Positions 15,818 to 24,661 are shown, numbered from the stretch's first letter. The stretch: DNA of 64,000 nt from Tunturiibacter empetritectus (GCF_014201375.1 NZ_JACHDZ010000003.1:186001-250000); one strand, 5' to 3'. Numbers and translations are program-made. Notes: generated from the letters alone by a model not told the origin.

Positions 15818-18655
15818 ATGACTTCCATGCGGGTTGTTGCGGGTTTGGGTGCGGTTTCGGTGCTGGCGCTGGTGGTTGCGGGCGGGGTTTTGAGCTGCCA
15901 GGAGCTGCGGGAGACGGCGAATTTGGCCGGAGAGCAGGTGAGGCCGGCGGTTGGGGTGCGGGGGATCGCTGCGAATGAGGGTTCGGCTGCGCTTTGGCAG
16001 AGTCTGGTGAAGCTGCGGACGCGGGCGAGTCTGATGATGATCGTGGCGCATCCGGACGATGAGGATGGCGGGATGCTGACCTATGAGGCGCGGGGACAGG
16101 GCGCGCATGTGGCGATGCTAACGCTGACTCGGGGGGAGGGTGGGCAGAATCTGATGTCGGCGGATTTCGATGATGCGCTGGGGCTGGTGCGGACGCAGGA
16201 GTTGCTGGCGGCTGGGCGATATATGGGCATCGACCAGATGTGGGGGACGCAGGTGGACTTCGGGTTTTCGAAGACGAAGGAGGAGGCGTTCGAGAACTGG
16301 GGGCACGATCGCGTGTTGTATGACGCGGTGCGGGCGGTGAGGCTGTATCGGCCGCTGGTGGTGACGGCGGTGTTTATTGGCGGGATCACGGATGGGCATG
16401 GGCAGCACCAGGTGTCGGGTGAGATGGCGCAGGAGGTGTTCGATGCTGCTGGGGATCCGAAGGTGTTTCCGGATCAGATTGCGGCGGGGTTGATGCCGTG
16501 GAGTCCGCTGAAGGTTTATGGGAGGGTGCCGTTTTTTTCGGTGACGTCGAAGGGGATGTATGACTATGCGACGGGGAAGTATGCTCCGGCACGGTTTTAT
16601 AACTATGTGACGAAGGAGTGGACGACGGAGTCTCCGAAGGCGAATGTGACGGTGCCGGAGGGAGACTATAGCCCGGTGCTGGGGATGACTTACCTGCAGT
16701 TTGCCCGGATGGGGCTGGGGCTGCAGAAGTCGCAGAATGGCGGGATGGGTATACCGGCGGCGGGTAGATTCGATGTGGGGTATCACCGGTATGGCGCTCG
16801 GCTGCTTGATGGCGCGCAGCCTCGTGAGGAGGAGAAGGGATTCTTTGATGGGGTGGATACAACGCTCGCGGGGATGAGTTCGCTGGCTCCGGGCGAGACT
16901 ACTTTTTTGAAGCAGGACCTTGCGAGGATCGACGGGTTGGTGGGGCAGGCTGTTGGGGTTTACAAGATTGCTGCGCCGGAGAAGGCGGCTCCGTTTTTGC
17001 GAGATGGATTGAAGGCGACAGATGAGTTGATTGCGAAGGTGGAGGCCAGTGGGCTGACGGCTCGGGAGAAGTTCGATCTGCTGCATGAGCTACGGGTGAA
17101 GAGGATGCAGTTCAACGATGCGATTGTGCAGGCGCTGGGGATTAGTCTGCGGGCGCAGGTCGCGGGGAAGGCGGAGACGGGGCCGTTTGCGCGGTTCAGC
17201 GATGGTGCGGAGACGTTTGTGACGGCGGTGCCGGGGCAGAGCTTTGCGGTGAAGACGCTGGTGGTAAATGGAAGCAAGGTGCCGGTGACGCTGAAGGAGG
17301 CGGGGCTGGAGTCGAGTGCGGGGGCTACTTATGAAGGCTCGGGTACGAAGGCTGGTGCTGGTGAGAAGACGATTGTTAGCGGTGAGGCTTACGAGGATCT
17401 TTTTCAGGTGAAGCTGCCGGAGGATGCGAAGGTGACGCGGCCTCCGTTTACTCGGCCGGGGATTGAGCAGGCTTACTACGATGTGGCGGATCCGGCGATG
17501 CGGAACGCTTCGCTTCCCTTGCCTGCGCTGACGGCGTGGGTGACGTTGGACTATGACGGCGTGGAGGTGAAGCTGGGGCAGGAGGTGCAGACGCTGCATC
17601 GCGTGACGGGGCTGGGGACGGTGTATGAGCCGCTGGTGGTGGCTCCGGCGATCTCGGTGGCGGTGTCGCCTTCGGCGGGTGTGGTGCCGCTGACGGAGAA
17701 GACGCTGATGGTGACCGCGCGAGTGAAGAGCAACGTGAAGGGCGTGGCGAATGGCACGGTGAAGCTCGAGCTGCCTGCTGGGTGGACGGCTTCGCCTGCG
17801 ACTGCGGAGTTTTCGTTGATGAAGGATGGGGATTCGGTGGATGTGCCGTTTGTGGTGACGCCGGGGAAGATGGCGGAGACGGCTTATACGATGACGGCGG
17901 TTGCGAGTTATGCGGGGAAGGAATATCGCGAGGGGTACAAGACGGTTGGATATGCGGGATTGCTGCCGGCGAATCTTTATCGGCCGGCGACGTACCGGGC
18001 GCGCGGGGCGGATGTGAAGATTGCTCCGGGATTGAAGGTGGGGTATCTGCCGGGAACCGGGGATGAGGTGCAGGCGTCGCTTGAGAATCTGGGCGTGCAT
18101 GCGACGACGCTGACGATGGGCGATGTTGTCGGTGGGAGGTTGAGTGGGTACGACGTGGTGGTGCTGGGGGTGAGGGCTTATGCGGCGCATCCCGGGCTGG
18201 CGGCGGCGAATGGGCAGTTGCTGCAGTATGCGAAGAACGGCGGCGTGGTGATTGTGCAGTACAACCTGGGGAACTTTGATTATGGGCCTTACTCGTACTC
18301 GCTGGGGAGCGCGGAGAAGGTGGTGGATGAGAGGGCACCGGTGCGGCTAGTAGTACCGGAGAGCCCCGTACTGAGCTGGCCGAACAGGATTACGGAGAAG
18401 GACTTCGATGGATGGGTGGAGGAGCGTGGGCACGGCTTTATGGAGACGTGGGACTCGCAGTATGTCGCTCCGCTGGAGACGCATGATCCGGATCAGGATC
18501 CACAGAAGGGTGGGCTGCTGGTGGCGAAGACGGGCAAGGGCGCTTATGTGTACGTTGCGTTGGCGCTGTATCGCGAGCTGCCGGAGGGGGTGCCGGGAGC
18601 TTATCGGCTGTTTGCGAATCTGTTGAGTTTGGGGAAGAGTGCGGCGGCGAAGTAG
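15818..18655 (+). CDS. Large exported PIG-L deacetylase with NEW3-like and amidotransferase-like domains
   Basis: A 945-residue protein with an N-terminal hydrophobic signal (VSVLALVVAGGVLSC, possible lipobox). The PIG-L domain has MIVAHPDDEDGGML (residue ~75) and GGITDGHGQHQVSG. The middle (residues ~600-695) has VPLTEKTLMVTARVKSN and LPAGWTASPA, like the NEW3/alpha-galactosidase-associated beta domain. The C-terminal ~200 residues (KVGYLPGTGDEVQASLENLG, YDVVVLGVRAYAAHP, GGVVIVQYN) look like a ThuA/GATase-1-like fold without an obvious catalytic triad. It probably deacetylates an extracytoplasmic glycan; substrate unknown. ATG at 15818, with a second ATG three codons later. It is divergent from msrP. 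Confidence 0.85.
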   Translation: MTSMRVVAGLGAVSVLALVVAGGVLSCQELRETANLAGEQVRPAVGVRGIAANEGSAALWQSLVKLRTRASLMMIVAHPDDEDGGMLTYEARGQGAHVAMLTLTRGEGGQNLMSADFDDALGLVRTQELLAAGRYMGIDQMWGTQVDFGFSKTKEEAFENWGHDRVLYDAVRAVRLYRPLVVTAVFIGGITDGHGQHQVSGEMAQEVFDAAGDPKVFPDQIAAGLMPWSPLKVYGRVPFFSVTSKGMYDYATGKYAPARFYNYVTKEWTTESPKANVTVPEGDYSPVLGMTYLQFARMGLGLQKSQNGGMGIPAAGRFDVGYHRYGARLLDGAQPREEEKGFFDGVDTTLAGMSSLAPGETTFLKQDLARIDGLVGQAVGVYKIAAPEKAAPFLRDGLKATDELIAKVEASGLTAREKFDLLHELRVKRMQFNDAIVQALGISLRAQVAGKAETGPFARFSDGAETFVTAVPGQSFAVKTLVVNGSKVPVTLKEAGLESSAGATYEGSGTKAGAGEKTIVSGEAYEDLFQVKLPEDAKVTRPPFTRPGIEQAYYDVADPAMRNASLPLPALTAWVTLDYDGVEVKLGQEVQTLHRVTGLGTVYEPLVVAPAISVAVSPSAGVVPLTEKTLMVTARVKSNVKGVANGTVKLELPAGWTASPATAEFSLMKDGDSVDVPFVVTPGKMAETAYTMTAVASYAGKEYREGYKTVGYAGLLPANLYRPATYRARGADVKIAPGLKVGYLPGTGDEVQASLENLGVHATTLTMGDVVGGRLSGYDVVVLGVRAYAAHPGLAAANGQLLQYAKNGGVVIVQYNLGNFDYGPYSYSLGSAEKVVDERAPVRLVVPESPVLSWPNRITEKDFDGWVEERGHGFMETWDSQYVAPLETHDPDQDPQKGGLLVAKTGKGAYVYVALALYRELPEGVPGAYRLFANLLSLGKSAAAK

Positions 18656-18758
18656 TTTGTGGGTAGAGCGACGGCAAAGAAGAGACAAGAACAACAGCAG
18701 ATCCCCTTTGGGGATGACAACAAGAAAGACAAATGCAAATGCGAATGCGAAGGACGAC

Positions 18759-19526
18759 ATGATGACTGGTGAGAGAGAAAGCCAACTGATTGAGGCTGCG
18801 GATCTGCTGCTCGATGCGCGTAGAACGGGAGTGCCGATCGAGGATCTGCCGGAGGCTTTGCAGCCGAAGGATATGCCTGAGGCTTATTCGCTGCAGGATC
18901 GTATTGCAGAGGCGTATGGGGAGATTGGCGGGTGGAAGATCGGGGCTCCGAGTGCGGAGGCCGAACCGTTGTTTGCGCCGATGCCGTTGGCGTGGATGGC
19001 GGGAGATGGCGCGGTGGTTGGCGAGGTGAGGAGGTATCGCGGATTGGAGGCGGAGATTGCTTTTTTGATAGGTGAGGATCTGCCGCCGAGGGCGACGTCT
19101 TACTCACGGGAGGAGGTTGTGGCTGCGATTGCTAGCTGTCATCCGGCGATCGAGGTGATTGAGAGTGGCCTTCGTGATCCGTTGAAGGCGGCGCGAATGT
19201 CGATGCTTGGCGATCTTCAGATGCATGGCGGGTTTGTGTATGGGCCGGCGGTGGCAGAGTGGAAGAAGATCGACTTCAAGGCCGAGCATGTAACGATTGC
19301 GGTTGATGGGGCGGTGAGAGTGGAGCGGACGGGATCGAATACCTCGGGGGACTTGATGCGCCTGCTGCCGTGGCTGGCGAATGAGGGCGCTACGAGGACT
19401 GGTGGGTTGAAGGCCGGACAGTGGGTGACGACGGGAAGTTGGACAGGGGTGACTTCGGGCGATCCGGGATCTGTTGCGGATGTAAAGTTTTCTTCCGCGG
19501 GCGAGGTTCATCTGCGGTTTGAGTAG
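18759..19526 (+). CDS. Fumarylacetoacetase-fold hydratase/decarboxylase (2-keto-4-pentenoate hydratase-like)
   Basis: A 255-residue cytosolic protein of the MhpD/FAH superfamily. Visible elements are YSLQDRIAEAYGEIGGWKIG, the metal-binding YRGLEAEIAFLIGEDLP (E-x-E), AAIASCHPAIEVIESGL, and LKAGQWVTTGSWTGV near the C-terminus. Family enzymes act on 2-hydroxy-2,4-dienoates in meta-cleavage or related pathways; no pathway partners lie beside it, so the substrate is open. ATG at 18759 has AAGG seven bases upstream. A family B-related motif lies just upstream at 18690-18720 (CAACAGCAGATCCCCTTTGG). Confidence 0.85.
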   Translation: MMTGERESQLIEAADLLLDARRTGVPIEDLPEALQPKDMPEAYSLQDRIAEAYGEIGGWKIGAPSAEAEPLFAPMPLAWMAGDGAVVGEVRRYRGLEAEIAFLIGEDLPPRATSYSREEVVAAIASCHPAIEVIESGLRDPLKAARMSMLGDLQMHGGFVYGPAVAEWKKIDFKAEHVTIAVDGAVRVERTGSNTSGDLMRLLPWLANEGATRTGGLKAGQWVTTGSWTGVTSGDPGSVADVKFSSAGEVHLRFE

Positions 19527-19600
19527 GTCTGGCTTTGAGGCTGGTGGTGCGGGGAGCTCCGGTTCCCTGCTCTCGCGGAGTCGAGGGTTCAAGCGCGAGG

Positions 19601-19670
19601 CGAAATGCGGGGGTCTCTCCACTGCGCTGCTCACGATGAGACTGTGAGCAGCTTCGGTCGAGATGACGAT
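19601..19670. repeat. Family B dispersed repeat, copy B2
   Basis: It matches B1 over 70 bp. The hairpin arms are GCTGCTCAC/GTGAGCAGC against GCTGTTCAC/GTGAACAGC in B1, a compensatory pair exchange. It lies between two convergent genes (stops at 19526 and 19703). Confidence 0.85.
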
Positions 19671-19702
19671 GTTTTTATTTGGATGAAGAAAACGGCCAAG
19701 TT

Positions 19703-20599
19703 TTATGAAGCTAAGTTGGCTGCTTTTCTCTCGGGTCGGCTGAGCTTCATGACCAGGCATTTTGCGGCGCCGCCGGCCTTGAGAAACTCGGTGAGCGTGA
19801 CCTCGATGACGTCGAAGCCTCGGGACTCAAGTTGGCTGCGTAGATCGTTGCTGATGTTGTTCAGGATGATGGTGCGATCGACGTTGATGGCGTTGCAGGC
19901 GAAGCAGACGGCATCCGACTCGGCGACGATGATTCTTTTTTCGAGTGGGTAGAAGGCTTCGATCTTGTCGAGGGAGGCTCGGTCGAAGGCCTCGGGAAAG
20001 TACATGACGTAGCCACCTTCGAGGGGAGCGAAGCAGGTGTCTAGGTGGTAGAAGCGCGGGTCGATGAGGTGGAGTGAGGTGACCTCGATGCCCCAGATCT
20101 TGCGGAGCGCGTGATGGCTGGAGGGGACGGTGCGGGGGCCGTAGCCTACGAAGAGGCGGGTGCCGTCGGTGGAGAAGAGGGCGTCGCCTTCGCCTTCGAA
20201 GGGCGTGGCGCGTGGGGTGTCGATGACTTTGTAACCGGCTTGCTCGAACCAAAGGCGGAAGTGTGGCTCTTCGCCCTGGCGCTCGGGATGAAAGAAGCTG
20301 CTGATGGCGACGGTGCCGTTGCGCTCGAGGCCGGCGTTGGCGGTGAAGACCATGTCGGGGGAGCCGGGCTGAGGCTCGACGAGCTGGACGTCGGCGATGG
20401 TGCTGACGGCTTCGTAGAGGCGCTGCCACTGCTCGGCTGCGCGGGTGCGCGAGGAGGCGTGGACGTTGCCGGCCATCCAGGGGTTGATGACGTAGTTGAC
20501 GTCGTAGAGCCTGGGGGGACACATCAAGAAAGTCGCGGAGGCGGAAGGGATCGTGGCCAGGATTGCCGGGGTGGTGATTTCGATGGGCTGCGTGCTCAT
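19703..20599 (-). CDS. Amidinotransferase-fold hydrolase (dimethylargininase / citrullinase-like)
   Basis: A 298-residue pentein-fold enzyme. Catalytic features of the guanidino-modifying superfamily are visible: PDMVFTANAGLERNG (substrate Asp), FEGEGDALF (E-G-x-G-D), FYHLDTCFAPLEGG with the catalytic His, and GGAAKCLVMKLSRP with the catalytic Cys near the C-terminus. Bacterial relatives are annotated as DDAH, arginine deiminase-related or citrullinase CtlX; the sequence does not choose among them. ATG at 20599. It is followed by family B copy B2 and preceded by family A copy A4. Confidence 0.88.
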   Translation of the reverse strand: MSTQPIEITTPAILATIPSASATFLMCPPRLYDVNYVINPWMAGNVHASSRTRAAEQWQRLYEAVSTIADVQLVEPQPGSPDMVFTANAGLERNGTVAISSFFHPERQGEEPHFRLWFEQAGYKVIDTPRATPFEGEGDALFSTDGTRLFVGYGPRTVPSSHHALRKIWGIEVTSLHLIDPRFYHLDTCFAPLEGGYVMYFPEAFDRASLDKIEAFYPLEKRIIVAESDAVCFACNAINVDRTIILNNISNDLRSQLESRGFDVIEVTLTEFLKAGGAAKCLVMKLSRPERKAANLAS

Positions 20600-20680
20600 G
20601 GTTCAAGCATGAAGGAGCACGAAAGCCGCGTCAATGCTAATGATTATGCATTTGTAACGAATATTTATACATAAGAGATT

Positions 20681-20829
20681 TGTCCTGCCGGACGAGCCCA
20701 CTACGCGTGGGGCGCCCACTTCGTGGGGTGTATACCGCTTCGCCCCGAGGCCTCCCGATGGTCGGCTTGAGATTCTTGATCGCGACCAACGGGAGCGCCA
20801 ACTAAAGGGTATGTCCGTCACGAAGTGAC
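20681..20829. repeat. Family A dispersed repeat, copy A4 (left arm plus truncated right arm)
   Basis: The left arm TGTCCTGCCGGACGAGCCC reaches CTCCCGATGGTCGG. After a 16-base loop comes a partial right arm, GCGACCAACGGGAGCGCC and GTCACGAAGTGAC, which ends at 20829. The stop codon of the GH43 gene begins at 20831. The terminal ~40 bases of the right arm are missing. Confidence 0.9.
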
Positions 20830-20830
20830 C

Positions 20831-21841
20831 CTAATACTTTGTTTCGCCGGTTTTGATGTCGATCGACCATGGTCTGGGTTCGGGGAGCACAAGTTGACCT
20901 TCGCCGATTCGGAGGGGCATCCAGAGATAGCGCGAGTCCCATAGATCGTCTGGCTTCCACTGGTCGGCCATGAAGACGACTGCGGTTGTTTTAGTGCCGG
21001 GGATCGTCAGGAGCGTGGAGGACTGCGAGTGAAAGGTCTTGGCTGCGGGGGGAGCGATGTCTTTGAACTGGGTCCAGGGGCCTTCGAGGCTGGTGGCTGT
21101 GGCGTAGACGTTGGGGTTGGGGCTCCATCCGCTCATATGGGAGCCGATGACGTAGTAGAGGCCTTTGTAGTGAACCAGGGCACCGCCTTCGAGGCGGGCG
21201 GGCACGAAGCTCATCTGCTTTTCGACGTTGAGGTAGTCGGGAGAGAGCCGTGCGATGAGGAAGCCCCTGGTGGGGCGGCTCTCGAAGATGAGATAGGCTG
21301 TGCCGTCGTCGTCGATGAACTGTCCGATGTCACGGCTCTCAAGGCCGAGGGGGCGAAAACTCCTGACGTAGCGATAGTCTCCGTCGACTGTGTCGCTGAT
21401 GGCGATGGCGACACGGGCTACTTTGTAGATGCCGTCGTCGATGTGGGCGTAGAGGACATACTTCTTTGTTGCGGCGTTGTAGAAGACCTTGGGGCGTTCG
21501 ATGATCCAGCCTGGACCAAAGTTTTCAGGGTCGGAGAGTTTGAGAACCTGGTTGCGGAAGGTCCAGTGTACGAGATCCTTCGACGCGTAACAGCTCACGT
21601 AGCGCTTGTTGGGATCGAGACCCTGGGAGCGGTCTTCTCCAAACCAGAAGAAGGTGTCGCCGATCTTGAGGATGCCGCCGCCGTGTGCCTGAATCTGCTG
21701 ACCGCGATTGTCGAACCATACGCCTCCGGGGGTGATGGCGCCGGAGGCGTCTCCTCCGCGCAGGAAGAGAAGACAGGCGATAGAACAAAAGGCAGCGAGA
21801 CGCGGCAATGCTGAATGCGATTTGCCTGCCAGCAGAGCCAT
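20831..21841 (-). CDS. Glycoside hydrolase family 43-like exported enzyme
   Basis: A 336-residue protein with an N-terminal signal (LAAFCSIACLLFLRGGDASGA). It has a five-bladed propeller character: IQAHGGGILKIGDTFFWFGE, RYVSCYASKDLVHWTF, IIERPKVFYNAATKKYVLYAH, SRDIGQFIDDDGTAYLIFE and GGALVHYKGLYYVIGSH. These match the GH43 subgroup related to exo-beta-1,3-galactanases (GH43_24/34). Likely catalytic acids are Glu of IIERPK and Asp of RDIGQF or DDDGTAY. ATG at 21841 is preferred to a TTG one codon upstream. It lies 71 bases downstream of hppD on the same strand, but no functional link is obvious. Confidence 0.8.
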   Translation of the reverse strand: MALLAGKSHSALPRLAAFCSIACLLFLRGGDASGAITPGGVWFDNRGQQIQAHGGGILKIGDTFFWFGEDRSQGLDPNKRYVSCYASKDLVHWTFRNQVLKLSDPENFGPGWIIERPKVFYNAATKKYVLYAHIDDGIYKVARVAIAISDTVDGDYRYVRSFRPLGLESRDIGQFIDDDGTAYLIFESRPTRGFLIARLSPDYLNVEKQMSFVPARLEGGALVHYKGLYYVIGSHMSGWSPNPNVYATATSLEGPWTQFKDIAPPAAKTFHSQSSTLLTIPGTKTTAVVFMADQWKPDDLWDSRYLWMPLRIGEGQLVLPEPRPWSIDIKTGETKY

Positions 21842-21912
21842 CAAGTCTACCTTTCGTTCGACTGCCCGCGATCAAAGTTGGCGTGAGGCGCCCTGGTTCG
21901 AGGTTGCGTCGT

Positions 21913-23046
21913 CTAAAGATTCCCGCGCAGCTCTTGTTCTCTTTCTATGGCTTCGAAGAGGGCCTTGAAGTTTCCCTTGCCGAAGCTGCGGCTGCCCTTG
22001 CGCTGGATGATCTCGTAGAAGACGGTGGGGCGGTCTTCTACGGGCTTGGTGAAGATCTGGAGCATGTAACCTTCGTTGTCGCGATCGACGAGGATGCCGA
22101 GTTTTTCGAGCTCGTCGATGGGCTCGTCGATCTTGCCGATGCGGGTTTGCAACTCGGTGTAGTAGGAGTGGGGGACAGTGAGGAAGTCGACTCCCTGTTG
22201 CTTCATGGCGGCGACGGTGGCGAGGATGTCGCTGGTGGCGAGGGCCATGTGCTGGACGCCGGGACCCTGGTAGAAGTCGAGGTACTCCTCGATCTGGGAC
22301 TTGCGGCGGCCTTCGGCTGGCTCGTTGATGGGGAACTTGACGTAGCCGTTGCCGTTGGCCATCACCTTGGACATGAGGGCGGAGTACTCGGTGGAGATGT
22401 CGTTGTCGTCAAAGTGCTGGTAGAGGCCGAAGCCCATGACGTCGCGGTAGAAGTCGACCCACTGGTTCATGGAGTTCCAGCCGACGTTGCCGACGATGTG
22501 GTCGATGTGGAGGAGGCCTACTGGACGGGCGATGTGGTCGTGCTTGACGGCGTGGTAGCCAGGGAGAAAGGGGCCGGTGTAGTGGGTGCGTTCGACGAAG
22601 GTGTGGATGGTGTCCCCATAGGCGGCGATGCTGGCGGTGGTGACGCTGCCGTGTGCGTCCTTCGATTCTGTTGGTTCCTGAATGCTGCGAGCGCCTCGGC
22701 TGGTGGTCTCGAGCCAGGACTGGCGGGCGTCGTCGACCCAGAGGGCGATGGAGTGGACGCCGTCGCCGTGCTTGTCGACGTGACGGGCGATGTCGGAGTC
22801 GGTGCGGAGGGCGGTGGTGAGGACGAAGCGGACCTTGCCCTGCTGGAGAACGTAGCTGGCGCGGTCGCGCTGGCCGGTCTCGGGGCCGGAGTAGGCGACG
22901 AGGGACATGCCGAAGGCCGCACGGTAGAAGTAGGCGGCCTGGCGGGCGTTGCCTACGTAGAACTCGACGTGGTCTGTGCCCTTGAGGGGGAGGAAGTCGG
23001 GCGTGGCTGATTCGTGCTGGGGCTGGGTCGGGGCGTGTGTTGCCAT
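21913..23046 (-). CDS. hppD: 4-hydroxyphenylpyruvate dioxygenase
   Basis: A 377-residue Fe(II) dioxygenase converting 4-hydroxyphenylpyruvate to homogentisate in tyrosine degradation. Iron ligands fall in LLHIDHIVGNVGWNSM (first His), GPGVQHMALATSDI (second His) and RPTVFYEIIQRKG (Glu). The C-terminus SFGKGNFKALFEAIEREQ is typical. ATG at 23046 follows GGAG by about nine bases. It lies directly downstream of fahA (93-base gap), forming a tyrosine-catabolic pair that lacks homogentisate dioxygenase in this window. Confidence 0.97.
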   Translation of the reverse strand: MATHAPTQPQHESATPDFLPLKGTDHVEFYVGNARQAAYFYRAAFGMSLVAYSGPETGQRDRASYVLQQGKVRFVLTTALRTDSDIARHVDKHGDGVHSIALWVDDARQSWLETTSRGARSIQEPTESKDAHGSVTTASIAAYGDTIHTFVERTHYTGPFLPGYHAVKHDHIARPVGLLHIDHIVGNVGWNSMNQWVDFYRDVMGFGLYQHFDDNDISTEYSALMSKVMANGNGYVKFPINEPAEGRRKSQIEEYLDFYQGPGVQHMALATSDILATVAAMKQQGVDFLTVPHSYYTELQTRIGKIDEPIDELEKLGILVDRDNEGYMLQIFTKPVEDRPTVFYEIIQRKGSRSFGKGNFKALFEAIEREQELRGNL

Positions 23047-23138
23047 GAGGAAATTCTCCGATGCGGCGCAGGCCTGGTGGGCTGCGTGCAGGATGAGGAT
23101 AGTTCAAGGGGGTTGGGGTTGGCTAGGGCGGGTCAAGC

Positions 23139-24440
23139 TCAGGTGCGGGCGGGGAGGATGGTGGCGCGGCACTCGCCGAGGCCGATGCGGGGGTGGCTGG
23201 GGGATTTGCAGGAGCCGCGCAGGATGATCTCGTCGCCGTCTTCAAGGAAGGTGCGGGTTTCGCCGGTGGGGAGGAGGAGGGGTTGGGCTCCGTTGCGGGT
23301 GAGTTCGAGGAGGCAGCCAGCGGAGTCCGGGGTGGGGCCGGAGATGGTGCCGGTGGCGAGAATGTCTCCGACCTGGAGGTTGCAGCCGTTGCTGGTGTGG
23401 TGGGCGATGAGCTGCGCTGGGGTCCAGTAGAGATCTTGTGGGTTGGATTCGCTTAGGAGAAATGGCTGGAGTTTATTGGCTTTCATTCTTTTGGTCAGAA
23501 TAAATACTTCAAGTAATACATTTAGACTTCCGTGTTTTTGGTCGGTGACTGAGTGGAGGTAGGGGAGAGGCTTTGGGTCGGTGGAGGGACGGGGGGATGC
23601 GGGAACTCTGAAGGGCTCGAGCGCGGGCATGGGGGTGACCCAGGGGGAGATGGTGGTGGCGAAGTTTTTTGCGAGGAAGGGGCCGAGGGGCTGGTACTCC
23701 CAAGACTGAATGTCGCGGGCGGACCAGTCGTTGAGGAGGCTGATGCCGAAGAGGTGGTCGGCGGCGGTGGTGATGGGAAGGGGAACTCCCTGTGTGCTGG
23801 GTTGGCCAATGTAAAGTGCCAGTTCCAGTTCGTAGTCCAAATTGTTGGTGGGAAGGAAGTTAAGCTTGGCTCCTTCGGCGGATGAGCGAGTTTGTCCGAT
23901 GGGCCGGATGATGGGTTCGCCGCTTACGAGGAAGGAGGAGGCTCGCCCGTGATAGCCGATGGGGATGTGTTTGTAGTTGGGGAGGAGGGGCTGGTCGGGG
24001 CGGAAGAGCTGGCCGACGCGGGTGGCGTGGTGGATGGAGGCGTAGAAGTCGGTGTAGTTGGGGATGTGGACTGGCTTTTGGAAGGATGATCCGGCGATGG
24101 AGTGGAGGGCGGCTTCGGCTTTTTCTTTGTGCTCGGGTTTTACGTCGGCGTGGAGGAGGGTAGTGAGGGTTTTGCGGAGGAGAGCCCAGGATCGAGGGCC
24201 CTGGGACATGAGGAGGTTGAGGGTTGGGGACTGGCAGGCTTCGGTGAGGGTGGGGGGGAGGAGGCCGGAGGCGGCGCAGGCGTAGAGGTCGAGGAGGTGG
24301 GTGCCAATGGCTACGCAGAGGTGTTGCTGGTCTTCACGGGTGAAGGCGGCGTAGGGGAGATGGGTCAGGGGGAAGTCGGTGGTGGGGTGGTTGGCGTCGG
24401 GGAGCCAGCTCTTGTGGGCTGCGATGCTTGGTTTTGCCAT
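23139..24440 (-). CDS. fahA: Fumarylacetoacetase
   Basis: A 433-residue hydrolase splitting fumarylacetoacetate to fumarate and acetoacetate, the last step of tyrosine degradation. Conserved blocks are DFYASIHHATRVGQLFRP (metal Asp and catalytic His), PIGYHGRASSFLVSGEPI, LDYELELALYIG, LLNDWSARDIQSWEYQPLG and KNFATTISPWV. The ATG at 24440 (MAKPSIAAHKSW) is chosen; the frame stays open upstream to 24662, but that stretch is only a family A repeat read as protein. It pairs with hppD downstream. Confidence 0.96.
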   Translation of the reverse strand: MAKPSIAAHKSWLPDANHPTTDFPLTHLPYAAFTREDQQHLCVAIGTHLLDLYACAASGLLPPTLTEACQSPTLNLLMSQGPRSWALLRKTLTTLLHADVKPEHKEKAEAALHSIAGSSFQKPVHIPNYTDFYASIHHATRVGQLFRPDQPLLPNYKHIPIGYHGRASSFLVSGEPIIRPIGQTRSSAEGAKLNFLPTNNLDYELELALYIGQPSTQGVPLPITTAADHLFGISLLNDWSARDIQSWEYQPLGPFLAKNFATTISPWVTPMPALEPFRVPASPRPSTDPKPLPYLHSVTDQKHGSLNVLLEVFILTKRMKANKLQPFLLSESNPQDLYWTPAQLIAHHTSNGCNLQVGDILATGTISGPTPDSAGCLLELTRNGAQPLLLPTGETRTFLEDGDEIILRGSCKSPSHPRIGLGECRATILPART

Positions 24441-24477
24441 GGAGCATGATAGCTCGAACGGCACGGCATTCAGGCTA

Positions 24478-24661
24478 TGTCCTGCCGGACGGGCGCCCTG
24501 CGCGGGCAGCGCCCACTTCGTGGGGGGTATACCGGCTTCGCCGTGAGGCCTCCCGTTGGTCGGCACAAACTTCAGCCTGCGACCAACGGGAGCACCAACC
24601 GAAGGGGTATACGCGTCACGAAGTGACCGCCCCACGCGCAGTGGGCCCGTCCGGCAGGACA
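24478..24661. repeat. Family A dispersed repeat, full-length palindromic copy A5
   Basis: This 184-bp near-perfect inverted repeat has 17-bp terminal arms TGTCCTGCCGGACGGGC (24478) and GCCCGTCCGGCAGGACA (ending 24661). The interior arms also mirror each other: GTATACC/GGTATAC and CTCCCGTTGGTCG/CGACCAACGGGAG, around a short centre near 24570. It sits between the RND pump stop (24669) and the fahA start (24440), both on the minus strand. It encodes no protein, so it is MITE-like or REP/BIME-like. Confidence 0.93.
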
